Shown here piece by piece: positions 57,859 through 64,000 of a stretch of 64,000 bases of DNA (positions within the stretch are counted from its first letter, which is position 1; every line of letters begins with the position of its first letter). Source of the stretch: an uncultured Angelakisella sp. (lineage in GTDB: Bacteria > Bacillota > Clostridia > Oscillospirales > Ruminococcaceae); NCBI GenBank assembly GCA_934524965.1, contig CAKSYU010000005.1, positions 10,524-74,523 on the forward strand, in the 5' to 3' direction. Position numbers and translations under genes: made by a program. The notes under the pieces were generated by a model, which was not told the DNA's origin, made no database searches, and was given only the letters and a program-made list of their open reading frames with translations.

Positions 57859-59442
57859 ATGGGACTTTTCGATTTTGACGGCGACGGGAAGATCTCCCCG
57901 TGGGAGGATTTTCTGGAATACAGCCTATTTGAGGAGTTCGCAAACGACGGAACGGGGGAGCCGGGGATAGGGCTTTTTGCCGATGACCACAAGGACGACT
58001 GGCGCTACGATTGCGAGGACGGCTCTGAGTACGACATTGACCCATGGAGCTACGATACCCTTGAGGAGTACGAGGAAGCGCTGGAGGACGCACGGCTGGA
58101 CAGAGATTTGTATGGGGAGGACGAGGAAGAACACAAGGCGGACGAAGACGGGGAAACAGAGGAAGACGAGGAAGACGAGGACGAATTTGATGTGCCGGAG
58201 GAACCGAAACGGTGGGATTATCCAAACAGGAGGCGTTATGAAGCAGCAGAGAATTTGGTGCGGCTGCGCGGTTGCAGAGATGGCGCCGGAGAAATCGAAA
58301 AGGCAAGGGAGCGTTGCCGCTTTATTCTGGAAAAGAGCGACACCGTCACGGCGGCAGACTACCTGACATGGGACGGCGATTTCATTTTTGCGCAGGCGGT
58401 CAAGGATCATTTTGAACTGCCCTGCTCGCTGCCTGATCAGGACAAAGAAATGAACTTTACCCTGGTCGATGTGCTGGAAAAGCTGGCACGGTACGATGTG
58501 CCGCTTTCGCTGGAGGTATGGGATTGGTGCATCGATAACTTCGCAGAATACCGTTTTTATTCCTCCTGCGGATTTGGCTACGGCTTTTTAACCGATAGCG
58601 TAGTACGGTTCCTGCACAAGTTTCCGGAGGATTACCGCTTTGCGGTCGTGCGGCACATTATGGATCGTCCCAAGCTCCTCGATGATATTATCACAATAGG
58701 GGAGGTGGCAAATGCGGGCTACTGGGAGCTGTCCTCTGCCGCTCTAAAGCTGGGTCAGACGGATTTTGCCGAAAGGCTGTTCCGGAAAGGGCTGGAGCTG
58801 GCAAAGAACGATTGGAAAGAAGTCATATACATGACAAACGAGATGATATGGAGCTGCAAGGAGGACGGCTTGCAGGTGATGGAGCATTTCCGGGACAATA
58901 TGTTCCCCCGCATCAAGGCGATCAATGACGGAATGGTGCAGGACGAAGTACCGCAATGGGAGGAAGATATAGCGGCATATTGTAAAAGACAGGAATACGA
59001 TGAACCGAGCGGGATATTTTCGGACGACGATTTGCCGGAGGAAGTGTGCGATGATGCAGAGGAAGAGGGATATCTTTACTGTCAGGTAGCGCTGCCGGGG
59101 ATCCTGCGTACCTATAGCTACATTACCGATGATGAAACGCTGGTGGCAGGCGACTGGGTGGTAGTGCCCTTTGGAAGATATGATATCGAGAAGACCGGTA
59201 CCGTTGTGAAACTGCAAAGATATATAAAGCATACACCTTACCCGCTCGAAAAAACCAAAAGGGTCCTCCGCCGAGCGAAGGAAAACAAAATGGATAAAGA
59301 GGAGAGCAGGGAGGCGCCGGTGGAAATGAACGAAGAAAAAATGCCGGAGACGGGAGTTAACGTTTCCCGCCTTATTGAATGGCTGGAGGTTCACGGCAGC
59401 ACAGCCGAGGAAATTCTGGACTGCCTGAAAACCGTACTGTAA
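57859..59442 (+). CDS. Large acidic protein with EF-hand motif and PriA-like C-terminal segment
   Basis: 527 residues. Residues 5-16 form a complete EF-hand loop (DFDGDGKISPWE, ligands at 1, 3, 5, 7, 9 and 12). Residues up to about 120 are very acidic. The middle (about 120-390) is helical with alternating hydrophobics and no known motif. Around 415-475 the segment CQVALPGILRTYSYITDDETLVAGDWVVVPFGRYDIEKTGTVV resembles the PriA 3'-DNA-binding (beta-barrel) pattern. A calcium-dependent or nucleic-acid role is inferred only. GAGAGGA precedes the ATG. Confidence 0.6.
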   Translation: MGLFDFDGDGKISPWEDFLEYSLFEEFANDGTGEPGIGLFADDHKDDWRYDCEDGSEYDIDPWSYDTLEEYEEALEDARLDRDLYGEDEEEHKADEDGETEEDEEDEDEFDVPEEPKRWDYPNRRRYEAAENLVRLRGCRDGAGEIEKARERCRFILEKSDTVTAADYLTWDGDFIFAQAVKDHFELPCSLPDQDKEMNFTLVDVLEKLARYDVPLSLEVWDWCIDNFAEYRFYSSCGFGYGFLTDSVVRFLHKFPEDYRFAVVRHIMDRPKLLDDIITIGEVANAGYWELSSAALKLGQTDFAERLFRKGLELAKNDWKEVIYMTNEMIWSCKEDGLQVMEHFRDNMFPRIKAINDGMVQDEVPQWEEDIAAYCKRQEYDEPSGIFSDDDLPEEVCDDAEEEGYLYCQVALPGILRTYSYITDDETLVAGDWVVVPFGRYDIEKTGTVVKLQRYIKHTPYPLEKTKRVLRRAKENKMDKEESREAPVEMNEEKMPETGVNVSRLIEWLEVHGSTAEEILDCLKTVL

Positions 59443-59447
59443 GTGCC

Positions 59448-59534
59448 GCACGACCGCAGACCGCTTGGGCTTTACCCAAGTCCGCGCCCTATGGGGCGCG
59501 ACCGAGGCTCCGCCTCGGGGGTCTGCGGTCGTGC
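59448..59534. repeat. Cloverleaf-type GC repeat, copy 8
   Basis: Outer arms GCACGACCGCAGACC (59448-59462) and GGTCTGCGGTCGTGC (59520-59534). Three inner hairpins: CTTGGG/CCCAAG (loop CTTTA), CGCGCCC/GGGGCGCG (loop TAT) and CCGAGGC/GCCTCGG (loop TCC). It begins 6 bp after the preceding stop. Confidence 0.9.
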
Positions 59535-59583
59535 CTGCGTGCGGGAAAACCCATTAAGTTACATTTAATTCCCCATCTCTTCA

Positions 59584-59612
59584 TAGACAAACCGCGCGGA
59601 ATGTTGTATAAT
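59584..59612 (+). promoter_or_regulatory. Promoter of the dCMP deaminase gene
   Basis: TAGACA (59584-59589), 17-bp spacer, TATAAT (59607-59612). It drives the dCMP deaminase/TepA/YlzJ/UppP series. Confidence 0.72.
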
Positions 59613-59659
59613 AACTTAGTATCTATCATACTGTGCAGTATTGGAAAAACGGAGGAGCC

Positions 59660-60151
59660 ATGGAGCGTCGGGATAAGATCAACTACTACCTGGATATAGC
59701 CGAAGCCGTTACCGGGCGGGGCACCTGCCTGCGCCGCAATTTCGGGGCGGTCATCGTCAAGAACGATACCATCATCTCCACCGGCTATGTGGGCGCCCCC
59801 CGCGGGCGCGCCAACTGCAACGAGCTGCACTACTGCACCCGCGAAAAGCTGCAGGTGCCGCGCGGCGAGCGCTACGAGCTTTGCCGCAGCGTCCATGCCG
59901 AGCAGAACGCCATCATCAATGCCAGCCGCAGCGAGATGCTGGGCGCTACCCTGTATCTGGTGGGGCTGGAGACCCGTGACGGCGGCTATGTGCAGGCGGC
60001 GGCGCCTTGCTCGCTGTGCAAGCGCATGATCATCAACGCCGGTATCGAGCGGGTCATCGTGCGGGATACCCGCGACAGCTACCGCACCTTTGAGGTAGAT
60101 GAGGAATGGGTCGCCCACGATGAATCCATCGAGGGCATCAAGGGCTACTGA
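59660..60151 (+). CDS. Deoxycytidylate deaminase family protein
   Basis: 163 residues from ATG 59660, with GGAGG upstream. Zinc motif HAEQNAI (catalytic Glu) and PCSLCKRMIINAG. The long insert between the core beta-strands (NCNELHYCTREKLQVPRGERYELCRSVHAE) is typical of dCMP/ComEB-type deaminases. It would convert dCMP to dUMP for thymidylate synthesis. Confidence 0.88.
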   Translation: MERRDKINYYLDIAEAVTGRGTCLRRNFGAVIVKNDTIISTGYVGAPRGRANCNELHYCTREKLQVPRGERYELCRSVHAEQNAIINASRSEMLGATLYLVGLETRDGGYVQAAAPCSLCKRMIINAGIERVIVRDTRDSYRTFEVDEEWVAHDESIEGIKGY

Positions 60152-60216
60152 TCCGGCATAAAGCGGCGGGGAACGGTTCACACTATGGGTAAAACCCAAA
60201 AGGAGGAACCGAACCC

Positions 60217-61026
60217 ATGCCGCAGAAAAAGCAATCGCAAAAACCATCTGCCGCCCCCAAGAATGAGGAGCAAAGCCCGCAGGAGACCGGGGAGGAGGAA
60301 CGCCGCAGCGAGGAGATCTATCACTCCGGCAGCGTGACCACCGAGGGCGGACGGCACAAGATCCATTGTCTGACCATCATCGGTCAGGTGGAGGGGCACT
60401 ATATCCTGCCCCCACAGAATAAGACCACCAAGTACGAGCATGTCATTCCGCAGCTGGTCGCCATCGAGGAGGACCAAAGCATACGGGGACTGCTGGTTAT
60501 CTTAAATACCGTCGGGGGCGATGTAGAAGCAGGGCTTGCCATTGCCGAGCTTTTAAGCGGCATGAAGACCCCCACCGTTTCGCTGGTGCTGGGCGGCGGA
60601 CATTCCATCGGCGTGCCGCTTGCCGTTTCCACCCGATACAGCTTTATCGCCCCTACCGCCACCATGACCGTCCACCCCGTGCGCATGAACGGCGTCATGT
60701 TGGGCGTGCCGCAAACCCTATCCTACTTCGATAAAATGCAGGAGCGTATCACCGGCTTTGTCACCGCCAACAGCCGCATCAAGCCCGAAAAATTCCGTGA
60801 GCTGATGATGAATAACGGCGAGCTGGTCATGGATATCGGCACCGTGCTGGATGGCGAGGGTGCCGTGCAGGTCGGGCTGATCGACGAGCTGGGCGGCTTG
60901 CAGGACGCGTTGGGCAAGCTCTACGACCTCATTGATGAGGAGGACGGCAAAAAGAAGCACCGCCGCGGACGCCCGCCCAAGGCAAAGACCGGTAAGGAAC
61001 CGCCCGCAAAGGGGGCAGTCAGATGA
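60217..61026 (+). CDS. ClpP-type protease, TepA/YmfB family
   Basis: 269 residues. ClpP fold: Ser130 in GGGHSIG, His153 in TVHPVRMN. The N-terminus is a long disordered, charged arm (about 1-40) and the C-terminus is basic ([16 protein letters not shown]). It follows the Bacillus TepA (translocation-enhancing protein) arrangement: TepA, YlzJ, then FtsK/SpoIIIE. Ribosome site AAAGGAGG. Its stop overlaps the start of the ylzJ-like gene. Confidence 0.87.
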   Translation: MPQKKQSQKPSAAPKNEEQSPQETGEEERRSEEIYHSGSVTTEGGRHKIHCLTIIGQVEGHYILPPQNKTTKYEHVIPQLVAIEEDQSIRGLLVILNTVGGDVEAGLAIAELLSGMKTPTVSLVLGGGHSIGVPLAVSTRYSFIAPTATMTVHPVRMNGVMLGVPQTLSYFDKMQERITGFVTANSRIKPEKFRELMMNNGELVMDIGTVLDGEGAVQVGLIDELGGLQDALGKLYDLIDEEDGKKKHRRGRPPKAKTGKEPPAKGAVR

Positions 61027-61229
61027 TCCACACTATCCTGCCGCCGGAAGCGCTGCTGCCGCCGGAGGAGCTGCCGCGGTGCGAGTGGCTGCCCTGTGCG
61101 GAGGGCTGGGTGCAGGTAAGGACAGACGCGCAGGGCATACGCACCGTACAGGGTGTATGCTCCACCGATCCCGCCGCCTATCTCAAGGCGTCCCTGCAGC
61201 CCGATACGCCCTACCGACCGCAATCGTAA
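61023..61229 (+). CDS. YlzJ-like protein
   Basis: 68 residues. Starts ATGA overlapping the tepA-like stop. The sequence [12 protein letters not shown] and the WVQV segment fit the short YlzJ family found between TepA and SpoIIIE in Bacillus. Function unknown. Its presence supports the synteny call. Confidence 0.82.
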   Translation: MIHTILPPEALLPPEELPRCEWLPCAEGWVQVRTDAQGIRTVQGVCSTDPAAYLKASLQPDTPYRPQS

Positions 61230-61305
61230 AGAATGCCCCGCGGGGCATTTACATAGCAAGAACAGAAAACCTGACCTTACACTGTAAAGAGGGGAAACCA
61301 ACACC

Positions 61306-62187
61306 ATGAGTATCATCAGTGCCATTATTCAGGGAATACTGCAGGGGCTGACCGAGTTTTTGCCGGTCTCCTCCTCAGGGCATCTTTCCCTTTACCAGTA
61401 TTTTACCGGCATTAATTCCGAAAGCTCCGTTACCTTTTCGGTTATGCTGCATCTGGGTACCCTGCTGGCGGTCATCATCGCCTTTCGGGGGACGGTCTGG
61501 CAACTGCTGCGGGAGTTCTTCCTGATGTTTGCCGACCTGTTCCGCGGCAGGCTGTTTAAGGAAAAAACCACCCCCTACCGCCGAATGCTGTATCTGCTCA
61601 TTCTTTCCTGCGTACCGCTTTTGTTGGTGCTGCCCCTGCAGGAGATCATCACCTCAGTCAGTGCCGATAACGACATTCTGGTGGAGGGCATCTGCTTTTT
61701 GATCACCTCGGCGCTGCTGTTTCTGGCGGATCGCGCCCCCCGCGGGCGGCTGGACGCCGCCACCATGAAGGGCAAGCACGCCCTTGCCATCGGCACGGCG
61801 CAGCTATTTGCCACACTGCCGGGCATCTCCCGCTCCGGCTCCACCATTTCGGTGGGGCAGATGTGCGGGCTGGAGCGCAGCTATGCCGTCTCTTATTCCT
61901 TTATTCTGGGTCTGCCGGCGGTGCTGGCAGCCGGCATTCTGGATCTGCACGATGCGGCGACTGCCGGCATCGGCATCGAGTGGAGCACCGCTCTTATCGG
62001 CATGGCGGCGGCACTTATCTTCGGGCTTTTGGCGATCCGGCTGGTGAACTATCTCCTTAAAACTGATAAGTTCCGCATCTTCGCCATTTACACACTGGTG
62101 CTGGGCAGCATCGTTGTCATACTGGGCATTGTGGAAAAAGTGACCGGCGGCGCCGTACAGGCGTTTGTCACCGGTCTTATCCATTAA
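61306..62187 (+). CDS. uppP: Undecaprenyl-diphosphatase
   Basis: 293 residues, about eight helices. UppP recycles undecaprenyl pyrophosphate for peptidoglycan synthesis and gives bacitracin tolerance. Motifs: GLTEFLPVSSSGHL (catalytic Glu/Ser/His region) and PGISRSGSTI (second conserved region). GAGGGGA lies before the ATG. It is embedded in the tepA-ylzJ-ftsK cluster, where it is not universal. Confidence 0.92.
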   Translation: MSIISAIIQGILQGLTEFLPVSSSGHLSLYQYFTGINSESSVTFSVMLHLGTLLAVIIAFRGTVWQLLREFFLMFADLFRGRLFKEKTTPYRRMLYLLILSCVPLLLVLPLQEIITSVSADNDILVEGICFLITSALLFLADRAPRGRLDAATMKGKHALAIGTAQLFATLPGISRSGSTISVGQMCGLERSYAVSYSFILGLPAVLAAGILDLHDAATAGIGIEWSTALIGMAAALIFGLLAIRLVNYLLKTDKFRIFAIYTLVLGSIVVILGIVEKVTGGAVQAFVTGLIH

Positions 62188-62236
62188 AATACACCGCGCT
62201 TCCCCCACTACATCATGTGAAAGGACACCGAAAACC

Positions 62237-62773
62237 ATGGATATTGAAATCAGAGCCGAAGCCGTTATGGAGGGCAGAGATTACCTTGCCCTTACCCGCT
62301 TTATGACCAACGGAAAAAATAAAAACAGCATAATGATGAACATTCTGCTGCTGCTGATCGCCGTTATCGGCGTCTATGCCGATTTTAAGGTGAACCAGAA
62401 ACCCACCATCATCACCATCGTGGCGGTCATCGCCGTGCTGGGCGCCTTCCTCCTGCCGGAGCTTTCCGCTCGCCGCTTCATCAAAAAGGACCAGAGCTTC
62501 ATCGGGCATACCATGCGCTATGTGTTCAATGATAACGGCATCAATGTGCTGGACGAGCAAAACGGCACCACTGCGCTGCACGCATGGGAAAATATCATGA
62601 ATATGTACGAGACCGCCGAGTATTTCTTTATGTTCCTTGGCAAGCAAAGCGCCCTTTTGATCCCCAAGCGCTGCCTTTCCGCCGAGGATCTGGCGGATTT
62701 CCGCGAGATGCTCACCTTCCAGCTGGGCAACCGCTACGAAAACCGTCTGGAGAAGAAAAAGAAAGCAAAATAA
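62237..62773 (+). CDS. YcxB-like membrane protein
   Basis: 178 residues from ATG 62237, with GAAAGGAC upstream. Two hydrophobic helices (about 35-50 and 58-76) and a C-terminal soluble part with the YcxB-like pattern (YVFNDNGINVLDEQNGTTALHAWENIMNMYETAEYFFMFLGKQSALLIPKRCLS). Unknown function; probably membrane associated. Confidence 0.78.
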   Translation: MDIEIRAEAVMEGRDYLALTRFMTNGKNKNSIMMNILLLLIAVIGVYADFKVNQKPTIITIVAVIAVLGAFLLPELSARRFIKKDQSFIGHTMRYVFNDNGINVLDEQNGTTALHAWENIMNMYETAEYFFMFLGKQSALLIPKRCLSAEDLADFREMLTFQLGNRYENRLEKKKKAK

Positions 62774-62872
62774 GAAGATGCTTCATGCGCGGCTTTTTCC
62801 CTGTTCTTTTGCCGGAACGGGGAATGAGCCGCCGCCCTGCTTTATAACGGGAAAGGAGAACCGCCCCCAACT

Positions 62873-64000
62873 ATGGCTACTACCAAAAAATCGACCGCCA
62901 AAAAACGCAGACCCGCCGCCAAAAAGCCCACCAAGGCGCAGCTTCAGGCAAAGCGGGAGCTGAACGCCATCGTGCTTTTCGCGCTGGGCGTTCTGCTGCT
63001 GTGCCTTGCCGCCATTCCCGGGGCAAGCGCGTGGAATACCGTACATAATGTGCTGCGCGGCTTGATGGGCTGGTGCTGCTACCTCATCGGACCGCTGATG
63101 ATGCTGGTGGCAGTCCTGCTCACCATGGACCGCACCGCCATCACCCCCGGGCTGAAAAGCGTCAGCGTGATGCTGATGGTGCTGCTGCTGTGCGGCATTA
63201 CCCATATTCTCGGCAAGGTTCCCGCCGAGGGGAGCTTCACCGAGAGCATCAAGACGCTGTACCACAGCGGCGCAGCGCTCACCGGCGGCGGAGCCTTTGC
63301 TATTCTGTTCGGTGTGTACCCACTGCGCTGGCTGGGGCAGACCGGCGCGCTTATTGTGGATATCCTCTTGTTCTTTGTGTTCTTTATGATCTCCACCGGC
63401 ACCACCCTCATCGGTCTGTTCAAGGGCGCGGCAAAGCCGGTCAAAAAGCTGGAGGAGGTCTACACCGCCGCGGTGGAGAACCGTCAGGTGGCGGCGGAAG
63501 CCGCCGAAGCCGCCCAGAAGAAAAACCGCAGGAATTTCAATATTGATGTGGCGCTGGAGGGCGAGGAGAAATCCGCATCCGCCGCCCGCCGTGAAGCCCT
63601 TACCAAGGAGGGCGAGACCTCCCGCCGCAAGGTGGAGCGCCTGACCGACGCCATGAAGGTGAGCACCAACAGCGGCAAAGCCTACGATTTTGACAGCGAG
63701 CCGGACAAGCCCGTGGAGCCCGCTCCCCAGCCGGAGCCGCAGCCCCAGCCGGACTTCCAGCCCGTCACGCCGCCCGTCACCAATGCCGCCCCCACCCCCG
63801 CCGAGACCTCCATCGAGGATCTGATTACCCGTGCGGTCAGCGGCAGCGCGGTGGTCGGCGAGCCTGCCGCCGAAGCGAAGGACGGCAGGCTGCACTTTGG
63901 CGAAACGCCGGAGGAAAAGGCGGAGCAGGCAGCGCAGGAGGTGCTGCTGGAGCCGGTGCCGGAGGAAAAAACCTACACCTTCCCGCCCATCAACCTGCTG
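62873..64000 (+). CDS. FtsK/SpoIIIE DNA translocase, 3' end outside window
   Basis: Open to the window end (376 codons). ATG 62873. A basic N-terminal tail rich in Lys and Thr, then four helices (about 30-48, 65-83, 92-112, 155-175). A Pro/Glu-rich linker (about 270-370) and the conserved ITRAVSG and YTFPPINLL segments follow, the last lying just before the translocase motor in this family. The ATPase (Walker A) lies beyond 64000. The protein moves chromosomal DNA at division and, in spore formers, into the forespore. Confidence 0.85.
   Translation, partial: MATTKKSTAKKRRPAAKKPTKAQLQAKRELNAIVLFALGVLLLCLAAIPGASAWNTVHNVLRGLMGWCCYLIGPLMMLVAVLLTMDRTAITPGLKSVSVMLMVLLLCGITHILGKVPAEGSFTESIKTLYHSGAALTGGGAFAILFGVYPLRWLGQTGALIVDILLFFVFFMISTGTTLIGLFKGAAKPVKKLEEVYTAAVENRQVAAEAAEAAQKKNRRNFNIDVALEGEEKSASAARREALTKEGETSRRKVERLTDAMKVSTNSGKAYDFDSEPDKPVEPAPQPEPQPQPDFQPVTPPVTNAAPTPAETSIEDLITRAVSGSAVVGEPAAEAKDGRLHFGETPEEKAEQAAQEVLLEPVPEEKTYTFPPINLL

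Noticed and set aside
3151..59534. tRNA genes or CRISPR repeats as explanation of the three-hairpin elements
   Set aside because: There is no T-arm GTTCGA-type loop, no CCA/acceptor layout and no regular spacing with unique spacers; the copies are scattered and differ in stem sequence.

Overview
The window reads as a chromosomal segment of a GC-rich, Gram-positive, anaerobic, probably spore-forming Firmicute (class Clostridia, most likely an Oscillospiraceae/Ruminococcaceae-type gut organism). The support is: a translocation-type ClpP followed by a YlzJ-like gene and an FtsK/SpoIIIE translocase, the neighbourhood known from Bacillus and Clostridia; an NfnAB-type transhydrogenase; a NifU-like/GGGtGRT gene pair; corrinoid-dependent methyl transfer; strong Shine-Dalgarno sequences (AGGAGG); and no outer-membrane genes. 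No rRNA, tRNA, CRISPR array, IS transposase or prophage was seen.

Layout. 1-3.1 kb: CvpA (5' end cut), a ClpE-type AAA+ unfoldase and a 29-codon membrane peptide. 3.3-10.6 kb (minus): an orphan membrane protein, then a phosphonate-type ABC operon (RpiR regulator, PhnD, PhnC, two PhnE) ending in a cytoplasmic 5'-nucleotidase-like phosphoesterase. 11.5-26.0 kb: the most distinctive block, a corrinoid methyltransferase island. It holds two UroD-family methyltransferases (one fused to a thioredoxin-like domain), a radical SAM protein, a PadR regulator, a COG0523 GTPase, a reductive activator of corrinoid proteins, a PucR/CdaR regulator, an NCS1 permease, a corrinoid protein, a pyrrolysine-free MttB-family methyltransferase, a DUF1638 protein, and a cobalamin riboswitch in front of a DUF4430 protein and an ECF-type S component. 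26-31 kb: a sigma/anti-sigma-like pair, a GH13 amylase and three tandem, related 27-30-residue membrane peptides, each followed by its own terminator. 31-46 kb: murA, a WalJ-like MBL hydrolase, rlmH, a 1.3 kb gene-free repeat region, a CAT-like protein, nfnAB, a lipid kinase, a WYL regulator, secA, and the NifU-like/GGGtGRT pair. 46-57.6 kb: XRE regulators, small membrane proteins, a CPBP protease, a guanine-type riboswitch with an NCS2 permease, a DUF3343 protein, a cytosine-deaminase-like amidohydrolase behind an uncharacterised leader, galM, a NagD-like phosphatase and cysE. 57.8-64 kb: an acidic EF-hand protein, a dCMP deaminase, ClpP/TepA-ylzJ, uppP and the start of ftsK/spoIIIE.

How the genes fit together. 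In the 11.5-26 kb island the sequence supports import of an unidentified, probably N-methylated small heterocycle (NCS1 permease), demethylation by the MttB homologue onto the corrinoid protein, reactivation of that protein by the ASKHA/2Fe-2S activator, onward methyl transfer by UroD-type proteins, and vitamin B12 uptake under riboswitch control. Candidate operators sit in the control regions: three TGTA-N6-TACA sites between the PucR gene and the permease, and two AGACTTARTCT sites upstream of the radical SAM and COG0523 genes.

A second theme is a family of intergenic elements of about 80-95 bp. Each has an outer stem of 10-15 bp enclosing three consecutive short hairpins. The architecture is conserved from copy to copy while stem sequences differ, and seven clear copies plus several degenerate ones lie in this window. 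I do not recognise this family.
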